In this document: positions 11,400 to 24,436 of the stretch, piece by piece
How the letters are laid out: every line of letters starts with the position of its first letter
Position numbering within the stretch: the first letter of the stretch is position 1
Assembly: GCF_047511655.1 (NCBI RefSeq)
Contig: NC_133392.1
Coordinates: 96,465,042-96,529,041, forward strand
DNA from: Castor canadensis
Taxonomy: Eukaryota; Chordata; Mammalia; Rodentia; Castoridae
Direction of reading: 5' to 3'
DNA length: 64,000 bases
The notes under the pieces: model-generated
Database searches by the model: none
What the model was told of the DNA's origin: nothing
What the model saw: only the letters and a program-made list of their open reading frames with translations
Position numbers and translations under genes: made by a program

Positions 11400-14299
11400 T
11401 AATGCATCATTACTAGTTAGATGCAGGTAGTCATAAATAATTGCTTTGATGAATATTACTTTACTCTTATATCTTAGCCTCACAGACTTCCTATGATTTC
11501 CTTACATAAAAATAGCCACTAGTAGTGTCACTGAAACCCAAAGCCCCCTGACATCCTTCAATCCAAGTCCATCTTGGAGTTTGCACTGGTCTCTACTTTC
11601 TACTCTGCTCAATTTCAGCCATGTAACTAACCAGACGGTATGAAAGTTGTTAATTTTCATTTTGTTACCTTCAGGAATTTTTTAAAGCTATGTAGTTATA
11701 GTACTGCCTGCAAATTAATCCCAAGTAAAATAAGTCAAACTTAAATGACTGAATTGTCTTCCTGGATACCTATAATAACATCATTAATTAACGTACCTGT
11801 GAGTGCATGTATAAAACTAAAGTAATAAATGTTTCAAAATTTTTTATAAATTCAGTTGCAGGAAACAATTGAATATGCTCTTAAAATTATTCATGACCTT
11901 TAAACACAATAATTACTTGTAATTTTGTCACATTTTATTGTTGTTTGTGAGAAAGAATATAAATATTAGTATGGCTTACAGTCTTTTAAAATTAATAGTA
12001 ATTCTGCTGAAGATTTTTGCTTTATAAGCCATTGACTTAGCTTGCCTGGATTCCCAACTCCTCAGTTTTTTGTCTTTGTATGGAAAAAAATCACCCCAAA
12101 TTTCTTAGTAATAAATAACAGTGAGGCATCTTAAGCTTTTGATTATGTTCTGAGAATGTTTTATAAAAGTTAGTTTAGATGCTTATAAAGGCTTACAAAA
12201 GGAAAGTAATGCTTTCATTTTAGTACATTTTCTAGATTGGAATAAAAGTAACACCCAGGCAACACCACATGTCAGCTGATTAAAGGGGAAAGATCAGTGA
12301 ATAACTCAGAATTATCACCAGAACCTCAGTATTCTAATGGTTTTCCTACTGTTGGGTTATTTCTTGCCGGACTCACTTAAATGACATAGTTGGCATTTCC
12401 ACAGAGTTTTGTTCAGTGAGGAAAATCTATTCTGAGACTTTAAGCCTTAACAAATTGCCAAGGGATGAGGCTGGAGATGACTAAGGATCTTAAATATTCA
12501 GAAACCAAACCTGATAACTATGAAGAGTAGGGCAGAAATTTAAGCAGGAAAAAAAGAAGGTTCCTGTTAGCATCCCAGGTAATTTGCCACTGTGATGTTA
12601 AATAAGACCCCTGGCTTTAAATATTGACAGATGAATGATCAGGCTCTTGAGAAAGAGTTATTATTCAGTAAGGGCTGTGTGTTGTATAAGCACTCTGTTT
12701 TAGTTCTGGAGTACTTGGGGCATAAAGGACCCTTCACTATTATCTGCGGCTTGAGGATGCACAGCTGGAATGGCAATGGATTTGTTATTTGTTAAACACC
12801 CAAGAATTTCACCACAGGCCTTCTACCAATGTGGAGGCATCTGTGAGTCCAACTGTTCTCCAGCTGTTCATCTACTACCTGAAGATTCTTGGAGTATAAA
12901 GTCCCTATTAATGCTGCTGGTTACACTAGACCCCAACAGGCCTATACAAAATCGTTCCTCATACACTGCTACAGTTTAATGCATGAACACCCTCAAAGAT
13001 GAATTACATAAGATTAAAAAAAATATGACTTTTGGAGTTACCAAAAGGGTTTCTGAGGTAAATATGCACTTTCATTTAAACCCTTTTAGTTTTCCAAGTT
13101 TTTACAAAAGGTCTCCCTTCCAGGCAGCAACACTCTCAGTACATTCCTACACTGAACATAGAAAAGTTTTCCATGAAAGCAAGATTCAAATGCTAAGTGG
13201 AACAAAAACAAATGCCAGTCTGAAGTTGTCTTTAGGCCTTATCTTCAAAAGCACAATTGCTTCAGGACCCTTTAACAAATAGCTTTTCTCATTAAGGCTC
13301 AGGAAATTGTCATTTCTTTAACAGTGACACACAAATTTTAGGCTTTAATTAAAAGCTTTGAGTGATAATAATTTGTATCGTTGTACCACTGTACTTATTT
13401 TAAAACAAATTGTATTTATAAATCATTTGGTAAAGGGTATTTAACAGCTTTACTTCAGGAAATGGAAAAGAGTAGATTTTCATATTAAAAGCAAAATAAG
13501 TTTAAATTTGTGAAAAACAATTATTTTAACTTAAACATCAGCTAATAATTATAGTAAATAATGATTATAAGATTTGTTAATGCAACTCATTTTTGTAAAT
13601 GTTCATGGAACACATACAATGTTTTGCTTCAAAATTCAGATTTAAGATATCATTGATTATTATGTTTTGTTCCTTGGCCCCAAAATTCCATTAAGATGAA
13701 GCTAACTACTGTAATCCATGAAGTGGTAGCTTTCTATGTCTTTCACATTAGAAATCTAGAATTTCTTAACATCGTATTCAGTGTTTTTTCCCAGTGCCCA
13801 ATGTATGTTTTTCTATAGGTCTATGTTTCTTTGAATCTAAAGGATACAGACTTACTCCAATAAAAGTATAGTCAGGAGTATAACATGTAATATCTTAAAT
13901 CTGCTATTACATAATTTATTAACAAATACTATATAACTATTACTAGAGTTTCACTTCCTTATAGGTTTCCAGATTCCATTTAGTATTTGGTACGGTTTGA
14001 AATATCAGATAGCAAGCATGTTTAGATTATAGAGATTATATTTGTATTCATAAATGCACATCAACATAATGTACATTTCAAAATGAAACTCCTGGTATGG
14101 ACTTTTAAAACAGATGTTAAATAAATTTCCACTTTAAAATAAAAAATAATATATTTAGGACATGTCAAATAACCCTTCCTGTTCACATTAGACAGAATCA
14201 CTGGACAGGTACCAGCCGCCAACAAGAAGCATTAGAACAAAGGATGCTGGGTTAAAAATTGCATCATTCATAAAAAAAAAATTAAAGCAAACATGTCAA
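11400..14299. other. Intergenic DNA without recognised repeats; possible conserved non-coding sequence
   Basis: No transposon hallmarks from about 11650 to 14280. The 99-codon frame at 12983-13282 is isolated. Repeat-poor AT-rich stretches of this kind near developmental or vascular genes often hold enhancers, but conservation cannot be judged here. Confidence 0.55.
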
Positions 14300-14500
14300 G
14301 GAGCAGTCATGATGGTGATGTCTGTAATCCTAGTTACTCAGGAAGTCTAGTTACTCAGGAAAATCTCTCTCCTAGGTCTGCCCAGGCAAAATAGTGAGAC
14401 CCTATCTGATAAACAAACTAAAAGTAAAGAGGACTGGTAGGGCATTTGTTCAGCAAATGTGAGACCTTGAGTTCAATCGCAGTATTATACACACATACAA
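14300..14500 (+). mobile_element. 7SL(B1)-ID dimeric SINE, diverged
   Basis: A left 7SL-type unit (TGTCTGTAATCCTAGTTACTC ... AATAGTGAGACCCTATC) joins an ID-type right unit (GGACTGGTAGGGCATTTG ... GAGTTCAATCGCAG). The left unit contains a short repeat of TCTAGTTACTCAGGAA. Confidence 0.7.
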
Positions 14501-14504
14501 AGCA

Positions 14505-14580
14505 TTATTGGACTAAGTGTGTATCTCAGTGGTAGAAAGCACACAGGAGATCTGTGTTCAACCCTCAGATCCAAAAGAAA
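14505..14580 (+). mobile_element. ID-type tRNA-derived SINE, adjacent to the dimer
   Basis: TTGGACTAAGTGTGTATCTC with AGTGGTAGAAAGCAC and TGTTCAACCCTCAG (B box), then an A-rich tail. It directly follows the dimer, giving an ID-ID tandem. Confidence 0.65.
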
Positions 14581-14933
14581 AGCCTATTAATAAGTAGAAG
14601 AGTAATTGATAATACTTACTATGTTTGCAGGTAGTAAAGAATACCAGGATACATTGTTCTGCATTATGAAGCACATCTGGTCTATGATTGGTTTCCACAC
14701 CAGGCAAGATTTCTCCAAAGAAATAAAAACTCCATTTGTTATTTTGCTCCATATCATTGCTTTACATCCGACTTCCCAAATCCAGTCAACACTGAAGCAT
14801 TTACTAAAGAATGTCCTCTGCCTACCTACTCATATTGATAGAGAATTTCTCCATAATTCATGACACTATACCAGATAAGCTCAAAACTGAAACATGATCT
14901 TATGTTAGGTATTCTTTATGCTTAGAATGCTTT

Positions 14934-15093
14934 TTCATATATATAGATATATATGTATACATATTTATATTTGTGTATAAATATACATGTATTTTTATAT
15001 TTGAAAAAGTATTCTTTTATATGTATATGTGTGTATATATATATATATACACACACACATACATACATACATACATACATACATACATACATA
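14934..15093. repeat. Compound TA / TG-CA / ACAT microsatellite
   Basis: TATA-rich stretch, then (TG)n(TA)n(CA)n, then about nine CATA units up to 15093. Open frames on both strands here (runs of Tyr/Ile/His/Thr) are repeat artefacts. Confidence 0.95.
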
Positions 15094-15249
15094 AGACAAC
15101 TTTTTCTTACCCTCATCATCACCATCTCTTGACATCTAAATGTATAAAAAGCCCCCCCTCATATTCCAGTATATATTAGGTCCCCTCCCCATAATTTTGT
15201 ATAAAGTAAGAATCATATTTGTTTGAAACCACCAGAAAACTCAATCGGA

Positions 15250-16073
15250 AAGTAGACACCTAGGTTTATTGCAGCACTATTCCCAGTAGCTAAGCTATGG
15301 AAACAGCCAGGATACCCCATTACTGATGAGTGGATTAAGAAAATGTGGTTTTTATAGTCAATGGGATTTTACTCAGCCATAAAGAAAAATGAAATTTTGT
15401 CATTTGCAGGTAAATGGATGGAACTGGAGAACATCATCTTAAGTGAAGTTAGCCAGGCTCAGAAGGACAAAAGCCGCATGTTCTCTCTCATATGTGGAAT
15501 ACAGACCCTACACAAATGCAGCAATATTATGAAACACTGGTCACACTAAGGGAGGTCAAGTATGGGAGGGGTAGGGAAGAAGAAAGAAACTAAGAACTTG
15601 AATAGGATTAATATACTCACCATACAAGAATGAATATAGAAATCTTAAACTGGCTGAAACCATTAAATGAAAGGGACTAAGATAGACTATTAGAGGAGAT
15701 AAACCAATTGGTGTTATAATACATAGAAATACCACAAAAAAAAAACTCCCTGTGTGGCCACCTCTATCTCACACAAGCTAAAATATCATGTTTTTCTTTT
15801 TATCTTTTATCTATTTTCTTCTCAAAATTGGAGAGCAGGAGGGAGGTCCTGGGGGGGTACCAATGGGAGGGAGAGGTGGCGGGGAAAGGAGATAGGAAAA
15901 TAAATACAGTGCAAAAGATGTGTACACATGTATGTAAATCTAAAAAAGATACCTGTTGAAACTATTCCAGGAATTGAGGAATGGAGGGATAAAAGAGAGT
16001 GGTCAAGGGGGAATTTGATATATTTTGAGAACCTTTGTAAATCCTACCAAACACAACAAAAAAGGGAAAAAAG
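15250..16073 (+). mobile_element. LINE-1 3' end of an older subfamily, sense
   Basis: It opens in the ORF2 C-terminal region (tttattgcagcactattc..., then an open frame at 15361-15549 with GFYSAIKKNEILSFAGKW and SEVSQAQKDKSRMFSL, typical L1 ORF2 end). A 3' UTR follows with a G-rich stretch at about 15830-15890 and the GAAACTATTCCAGGAATTG block, ending in an A-rich tail near 16073. The 3' UTR differs from the 42-kb L1, so it is a separate lineage. It is 5'-truncated. Confidence 0.85.
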
Positions 16074-19000
16074 GTGGCTTAACTGAGTTTGGACTTTATT
16101 TTGAATGGTAAAGCTAATTCAGGGATCTTTTCCCATGATCTCATAATTATCCATCCATCAATAGCCATCATTTTCACATTCCCAGAAGGAAATTGCAAGT
16201 GGCAAAGAAAGGGGTGCAAGTTTATAAGAAATAGAAAACTTTCCAAAATTCCTGGAGTCTTCTCATATATTATTCTTCAGAACTGTCACATGCCCACATA
16301 AGGAATACTTTAAAGTGAAAAATTTGCCATTTTTAAAGATCTGATTTTTAGTTTCAGCAATTAACTAATTAAGCATCTCTACAATCTACAAAACTCTTTA
16401 GCCCATAGTATATGACTTACAAATATGTTCTTAGGTAAAGAATATTGAATTTATTGACGTTTAATTAAAAGGCAATCTTAACTTGTATAATTCAAAGTTA
16501 TTGAACAAATATCTCCTGCCTTTAATTATCACAAAAAAACAACTTCACTATTTTCAGTTAATTGTGCCAGTGATTATTTAAATTTGTGTTTCGAAGAATT
16601 AACACGTAGAATTAGACTCAATAATTCAAAACATTGTTCTGATTTGAAAGAATCCTAATACTTGAAGTCTGGCATAGCACTGACTCCTGTGCCTCCACCA
16701 CCCTCATATTCCCTCCTTTCAGCTTCTTCTCCAGCAACAGAATACAGTAAGTAATACAATTTGAACAAATATTGCATGCTAAAGTTCTCTTCCAGAACTT
16801 ATGTGTATAAATATTTTAGCCCCTAAGAAAGTCATTCATTTCATCAAGTTCTATATTGCTAAAAATGAAATAAGGACTGTTATCATTAGCATTACATATT
16901 ATATATATATTTCCAAAATGCAACTTTGGATAAGCAGCAATGTTATATGTAAGTTAAGCGGACTAAGCTACTTCTTTATTTGGTTTGAAATGAAATAGTT
17001 ATATAAAATCTGCTACATATAAAAAACACATAAATAGTTTGGTTGGAAGGTGTTCAAGTGTCTTATACAAGTGTAGCTGGGGAATTTAATAGTGTTTTTA
17101 TAGTGTAAGCACCTGTAGCCAGAAAGCAAAGTGTCTGAACTGGTAGCTCCTATCATCAAATGCCATCCTTTCTGGAAAGAGGCTGTCTGGGAAATAGTTA
17201 TTTTTGCACTCTCAGGCCTTTGGTAGTGTTGACAACAAAAGTTAGTTGTTTGGCTCTGTTTCAGAGCCAATTATTCAGTTGTCACCTCTTGGAAAACAAA
17301 CTTCAAAACAATGAATGGAGAGTAATTTCCATTGGTTCACAGAGAATTCTCTGGTAATATCTAAATCTCGTAGATTTTTTTAAGAAAAAAAATCATAGAA
17401 AACTCATGTAACCCTTTTTTGTGTTCTAATTACTACACAATAATTATTGAAGGATATGATTTTATCCTTCCATCCAGGAAACGATCCTAAAATTACTTTC
17501 CCAATTAGAAGACTAGAGAACTGTGAGTTAATAAGTTAAAAAAAAAATCACAGGATTGGCTTACAAGCAGCCTCAGAATTGTAACCCAAGTTTCCTCACA
17601 CTAGCTATATGTTTACGGCACTCTTTCACTAGGGTGCTTAATAGATGGACAACTGAAAAGGACCATTAATTCTTTTATGGCACTCGTGTACCATTTAACT
17701 ACCCAGGAAGAAACAATTTGCCAGCTATTACACTAACTCCCTGAAAAGTTTGCACCCACGGAATCTTTTATAGACTTTGGCTTATTCAAGAAACCAGAAA
17801 TATTTGGTTTTAAAATAAATTCAACTTTGGTTGAATATACGTATTTGTTCGTGTTGTTTGCTTATAAGACTAAATAAATCATTGTAACTTGGTATGTTCA
17901 ACTCACTCATCTACGTAATTGTATGAATTTTCTAGGGTGGAATAGCATGGAAATGAGGGCAATCACAGATAAAATTGTAATTGCAGAATTTCAGATTTTT
18001 CTACTATGGGTTACATTATGTAGCTACTAATAAAATTCAAAAGTTTACTTCAATATTCAAAACCTCTCTATAAATGATATAATTCAAATCCCTGCTAGTA
18101 TAACTAGTACAAAGTAATTAACTATACTCTTACATACCTACTGTTTTTTAAATCAAAATGAGTATTTTGAATAAATATCCGTATCAAATGACAGTTGCAA
18201 CAATTCTGATTCTTGAAGGTTTACTTTATTTGACACTGATATAAATTTTATTTATGTGGTATTAATATCCTAAAAACAATAACCTTGAATTTTTGCAGAA
18301 GACATGCTCAAAACTAAAATGCATTGGAATTATTTTTAAAGGCTGAGGAAAAAGCATAATAGCAATATTATTAAGAATAAAGTTTATAATCATTACCTGC
18401 TCATTCTAAAATACATTTTTCTAAAGTTTTATTTATAAGTTATGGTTCCCTAGATTTAAAACATATGCAAGAGGAAATAAAAAGGATTAAGGGGAGAGAA
18501 GTAAGGAAGAAATGAAAGAGAGAGTAAGGGGTGGGGCAACCAGGGAAAGCAGTCTCTTCCTGCTTCCTGCTATATTTTATTCTGGCTAAATGAAGGAAGT
18601 TTTAAAGAATTTATTTCCAGGGAAGTCCACATATAACACCAGATTATTGTTAATACTAAGCGTATATCTTGGTTCCTTCCTCCTTTTCTTCCTCTTATAT
18701 CATCTTTTTCTTTCTCATGTTTCAGTATTTCCATTTCCTCCCTATTGAACCAAATATAATTTACTCACTGGAAGCACATAATCTTGGTGATTTAAGTCTT
18801 CCTGCTTCTTAATCTTTCAGAAAACAATCAACTCTACAGTTGGAAATTCTAATTACAGTAAGAAATACGCAAGGCATTACTGAACTAGGGTTTGGTCACC
18901 AGTAATTAGTGGGGTTTTTTTAAGCCGTAGGCGACCTGTTGAAGGACACTAGGACATTTATCTCATAGATAGATTGGAAATAAAACTGATAGCAATAGGA

Positions 19001-22000
19001 AACATGAAGCAGAACATTTACAATTAAATTTGGTTCTAAAATTTGTAGGTTACACAAATATTGCTTATTAAAAATTATATTATTGTAAAAGCATTAAAAA
19101 TTTCTTATTGCTGTACTTCGGGTTTAGGAGAAGATTAAAGAATATTGATATATCAAACCTTAGAAATCTAATTTTTTAAAATGATTTCAGTGTTACAACA
19201 ACTCATATATCTTTTATTTCTATATAAAATATTTCTGATACATTCGAGTTTTAGTAGTAAGGATTTTACTATTGTAAAAAATTTAGTCTATCCTTGAAAT
19301 GACTTTTGAGTTGCTTCTTTTTACAAAATATTGGGATTTGTTGCCATTTCTGAATGTTAATTCAATTATTCAAAATGTTAAATATCTATAGAAATCAAGT
19401 CAACACTTTTTATATCTGAAAATTGTATTTCAATTTTCTCTCGTCACAGCACATTTTGCAAACATATTTCACCCTTTACATGCAGACCTAATCAAAAGTC
19501 ACTCAATGTTACCTGCTTTCATCAAGACAAGATAAATAGAAGTCATTGCCACTCAATCTCTCTGATTCTTTGATTTAAATTTTGGGAAGAAATTAAAGTT
19601 GCTAAATGTTTTATCTCCTGACTTATTGCAGCTAAAGTTCTTCAACTTATGTTTTTATTTGGCAAACATTGAGGGAAAGTGGCCATAAATGTTCAGCTGC
19701 TTGAATAAATTAAGAACAAACACACTTGAAGAAAGATGATTTGATAATATTCTTTTTGAGATGATGTTTTCACCAATTTGCATGCAAGAATGAATTTATA
19801 TCATTTAAACTAATTTTCAAAGTGTTTGATAAGGAGCAACATTATCTTCCACTCAAATGTGTCTTCTCTGAAAGAATTCACATTGTTCATAAGAAATGAA
19901 GCTGCTGGGTTTTCTTTTACTCTTCTTAAGGGTTTTTGATCCTTATAAGGAATCACACTGTTTTGCATATATTGTTAGACAAAAACCATGAATATTAAGC
20001 CATTATTTTTACATTAGCAAGTTTTCCCAAGGTAAGCTTTTATCACTTTAAGACATTTTGTTTTGTGTGTTACTCCCTTTTTGTCTAATCACCTCTAAAA
20101 TTATGAACACTACAAGAATAATACATGCTGAATAACAAAACAGCTTGAAATATTCATAACTAAGAAAGCAACTGTTAAATGTTCATAAACAAAGTTGTTT
20201 GGAGACTCCTTTATTAATTTTTAATTTATTTTCAGTCAATTCCTTATTACTTCCAAATTCCTGTAGGGGATTCTGTTAATTAGTCATGTGTAAAATATTC
20301 ATTAAAACCAGTCTCCTATTTTCTTCTTTTATTGCAAATTTACATTTCTAATCTTATAACCAAAATAAATGCCATTGGGTAGAGGAACCACATTAATTTT
20401 GATCAGCCATATAAAATAGAAACTCATACAATAAAAGACATGGTAATATAAAATAGGCTAATATTGAGGTAATATTTGGAATGCTCCTAATATTGAAATA
20501 GCAGATGGTTCTCTACTTCATGTTTGAAAAAAGTCAACATTCCACAAAATGTAGTTTGTTTGCAATCAAGTCAAATAATCTAAAATGAATTATTCTGATT
20601 TTTTTGCCTTTGTACGTTTTTACATTAAGAATATTTTAGAAATAGCATGATTTAGTAAGATAGTGAAGGTTAATCAACACTGACAGTTTTGATATTAAAT
20701 TCAAATTAATAGATTGCACAAGTTTTGCTGAACTACTGTTTGAACTTCACACTTTACCTTTAAAAGTTTTTTAAATTATTCTTTATTAGTTTAAAATATG
20801 GTGATTGTCTTTCTTCAATAAGCATTATGTTGTTTTGATCATATACTACAAATAGTGGTTGTGTAGGAAATGGCTAATTTATGTGTTTAATATAATTAAT
20901 GTAGATACTAACTTTCCCTTTACTGTAAGGGTATCTTAACAAAGCATTCATAGAAATCATCCTAAAAGAAATACATGCCAGTATTATGAAAGATGTTTCC
21001 AATATTAGGTAAGTATTGTAACAGTAAAATTCTTGTTCTTGCTAAAAAACAAAAAACTTGGTTTTGGATACATCTAGTGCTATTCTTCTGAAACATCCCA
21101 GATAGTCTATGTAACTGCATCTTTTCTAGAAGTCCTTGTCTGCATTTTAAGTCATCTAATTAAACTATGTAAAATACAATTGCTTATGGCTGTTCTCCAA
21201 AAAGTCCATCTAACCTGTTTCTTATTTGCATTGATTTCACCATTTTGACCTCATGAATATCACGAAAGTCATTCCATAGTAACACACATGTAAACTAATC
21301 TAACAGTCTAGAACTATTATTGTTTTAAAAGAAAATGTTAGTTTAACATTCTTTGCTGGAAAAGGATCAATTCTGGCCCTTTGAGAGTTTTCAAAGAACT
21401 TTTCAGCACACAGAACTTCACAACTCTATGAACAATGTATTTCTTCAACACTAGCATTCCCTAAATTAGATAAAGTCTTTTAAAGGATCTTAGCGTCATT
21501 CCTTGTCTTGAATCTATAATTCCTCTGGTTAATGTATGTTCTCTGACTTCTAGTTTTCAAATCGATTTCACATCTCAGATAGTAGAATGAAGAGTGACTG
21601 AAGAAGTCCATAAAATTCAACCCATGTTTATAGGTGAAGACCCTCAAGTCAGGCAGAAGTGTACTCAGTGAACAGAAGGACCAGCTGGATCTAGGGCTGC
21701 TACACCTACTCCAGCTCCGTGCAAACAATGTGAGGGCTGACCAGTGTATGAGTGGTCTAGGAGCAGAAAAATTAAAACACCTAGCTCTGACTTAGGATAA
21801 AACTCCAGATCAATTTATGAACATGATTCAAATATTTGAAATAAGCCCCCCAAAATCCTGCTTTGTTTCCACATTGCTGTGAGTACCAAACAATAAGCCC
21901 CCAAACTTCAGTACATATGAATACATTGTTATAAAATATAGCAAATTATGCCACCTGCCCCTTATTCTGACATAAACTTCAGAAATATTCTTAACATAGT

Positions 22001-22649
22001 CCATTCTTGTTTCTCAAAGTGGCTTAACATTCTCAGAGAGTTCTTACCTATCTAGACTCTATTCTAGTCAAAACATCATGAGTTCTTGCATTAGCAATAA
22101 TGTTTTTCCCTAACATTGTTTTTAATGATGATCAGCATCTTAAAAGATTTTTAAAAATTGTGTGTGCATGCCTGCCAGTGTATGTGTTCTATAAGAGAAG
22201 TTTGACAAATTTAACCTATTTAGAATTAGGATTGTAGTTCTCCAAAAGAAAAAGTAACTGCACGTTCTCAGAACTACAAAAATGATATTTTCCTGAAAAA
22301 ATCCTCCCCTGGACTTGTATTTTCAAATACAAGCTGTAGCTCCTTTTTACACACATTTCCCACAAGAAGATAGTTAAGATACTGCCATATGCATCATTTG
22401 CTTACTCACCTAAAGATCGTATTTCATCTCTACAAAGATATATTGTTTTAGTTTCCTTGGAAAGTACTGCCATCTTGAGAAAAATACTAAATTTGAATAA
22501 AAAACATGAGATTTTACATTATCCTACAGTGTCCTATGTCCCATCCTTCAGTTGCTGATAGGAAGTTATTATAATAAGAAAATAAAACAATATGATATCA
22601 TTTAACCGAGGCAAATAATAAAATTATATTTTATTACATGCACCAAGAA
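16074..22649. other. 6.5 kb of AT-rich intergenic DNA without recognised repeats
   Basis: I find no gene, SINE, L1 or LTR in this stretch. A minus-strand frame at 21480-21728 shows no domain. The absence of young insertions over 6.5 kb contrasts with the neighbouring 22.6-25 kb cluster. Confidence 0.6.
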
Positions 22650-22880
22650 AATCAATCAGCTAAGCACCATTAATCCCAGCTACTTAAGAGGCTGAGATCT
22701 GGAGGATCATGGTTTAACCTCAGCCTAGGGAGATAGTTTGTTAGACCTCATCTCCAAAATAACCAGAGCAAAATGTACTGGAGATGTAGCTCAAGAGTTA
22801 GAGCACTTGCTTTGTGAACACTTGCTTTGCAAGCACAGAGCCCTGAGTTCAAACCCCAGTCCCACCAAAAAAAACCTCAA
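22650..22880 (+). mobile_element. 7SL(B1)-ID dimeric SINE
   Basis: The left unit has TAATCCCAGCTACTTAAGAG GCTGAGATCTGGAGG. The right unit has TGGAGATGTAGCTCAAGAG, CTTTGCAAGCACAGAGCCC and GAGTTCAAACCCCAGTCCC, then an A tail. The tRNA part carries a 15-bp internal duplication (22804 and 22819). Confidence 0.88.
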
Positions 22881-23867
22881 AGCAAACTGCATAATTATGA
22901 TAAATTTATTCTATCTGATTCCTCCAATAGATATACATGAAATAATTACTAATAAAGTTATTATTCACAGCAGTTATAAAAAGATTTACTATCTCAAGTA
23001 TTTTTATGAAATTATTAAACATATGTAAAAATTTTTAAATGAGTTTTTATTAAAAAGATACTAGATTTTTGTTTTTATATTTTTTAAAAATCAACTAATT
23101 TTACATTATGGTAAAACATATTCACTGTTAGGGCAATCCAATTAAATATAAAGTAATATTTTTAAGTTTTACTGCAGATATATTGTCACAGTAAGTAATC
23201 TTATTTTTTTATTTCATGCAACAAGAAATAGAAAATCATTTTCTGTCATCCTTTTAAGCACTAATAACAACTTATGCAGAGAAATCACAGAAAATGTAGG
23301 ATTGTGATAAGAAAAATTGAACAAATTTTTTATTCACATTCAAAAAACTAAGATAAGGGTCAGGTTGAAAAGGGAGGATTTGGAGAAGAATCAAACATTA
23401 AGAATTCATCATTGCAGAATGACATTTCTTTTGACAACATAACTCAATTGCTGCTCAAAAATAAAACATTTATGATTCAAATGGTGTGAATATTTATTTA
23501 GTGTCATACCTGTCATTTGTTTGACTTTTTTCCCCACTGATAGAAAAGCATAAATGTATATCTCTTACTACACAGTCAAAATTATTCCTGGCAGCAGAAA
23601 ATCACAAATGGTAAATACCACAAAATGGGCAGCAAAATTTTTGAGTTGTCCTAATAATCACAAATAATGTCAACAGGATTGCTCTAAAATCCACTGGCCT
23701 GGAAGCCATTATTTCATAAAATACCATTCAAATGAATGAAATCTATCCAGCCTATTTGATAACAGGATGATATTTTTATTACAGTCAAAGCCACAGCTAT
23801 CTCCACAATTTAGCCTCTAGTGAGTCCCAAGCAGCTGCATGTCCAAATTGTCAAGACCATGCCAACA

Positions 23868-24306
23868 CCTTTTTTAGGTGGTATTGGAGTTTGAACTCAG
23901 GGCTTTGCACTTGTTAGGCAGGCACTCTACCACTTGAGCCACGCCTCCAGTCCTTGCTGCACTGGTTATTTTGGAGAAAGAGTCTTGATTTTTTCTCAGG
24001 TCAACCTGGGCCCTGATATTTCTATTTTGTGCTTATTACTATCACTGAGATGACAGGCAAACACCACCACACCCAGCTTTTATCTGTCGAGATGGGGTCC
24101 CACATACTTTTTCTCCCAGACTGGCCTGTAATAGTGAACCTCCTGATCTCAGCCTCCAGCATAGTTTGGAGTGACTGTGTGCCCAGCTATTCATTGAAAT
24201 GGTGTCTTAAGAACTCTCTGCCTGAGCCAACCCCCAACTATGATCCACCCCACCTCAGTCTCTTAAGTAGCTAGGATTACAGGTGTAAGGCACTGATACC
24301 CAGCTC
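23868..24306 (-). mobile_element. Composite SINE (ID plus 7SL-type units), antisense
   Basis: At the left is an inverted ID unit (GTTTGAACTCAGGGCTTTG ... CTCTACCACTTGAGCCACG CCTCCAG). Inverted 7SL-type sequence follows (GAGATGGGGTCCCACAT ... CTGATCTCAGCCTCCAG). A second inverted unit then ends in CTCTTAAGTAGCTAGGATTA CAGGTGTAAGGC. At about 440 bases it is longer than a simple dimer, so probably two elements inserted side by side or a trimer. Confidence 0.75.
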
Positions 24307-24321
24307 TGTGTCAACATTTTC

Positions 24322-24430
24322 TTTTTTTTTTTTTTTTTAGAGAGACAACTGGTTCTGCTTTAATGAACAGATAAGATGAATTTCTTCAAATCCTTCAATT
24401 TTCATAGAAATATAATGACATGTTTTTACA
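24322..24430 (-). pseudogene. Probable retrocopy of an mRNA 3' end (source gene not recognised)
   Basis: A run of 17 T at 24322-24338 is followed by about 90 bases unlike the neighbouring SINE and L1. Read on the minus strand, these end with an ATTAAA hexamer (complement at 24359-24364) 20 bases before the A-tail, exactly as in a polyadenylated transcript. This suggests an L1-mobilised, heavily 5'-truncated processed copy of a host mRNA. The left end of the source is obscured by the L1 inserted at 24437. Confidence 0.5.
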
Positions 24431-24436
24431 AATACT

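Noticed and set aside
14922..15179. Tyr/Ile/His-rich frames on both strands
   Set aside because: They are translations of the TA/CA/ACAT microsatellite.
21480..21728. 82-codon minus-strand frame
   Set aside because: No domain, no splice or promoter context, ordinary length for chance in this DNA.
22790..22870. tRNA gene on + strand
   Set aside because: A/B boxes are present, but the unit is an ID SINE joined to a 7SL part with an A tail and a duplicated segment. It would not fold as a standard tRNA.
22738..23028. 96-codon frame
   Set aside because: It starts inside the 7SL-ID SINE and runs into AT-rich sequence; not a gene.
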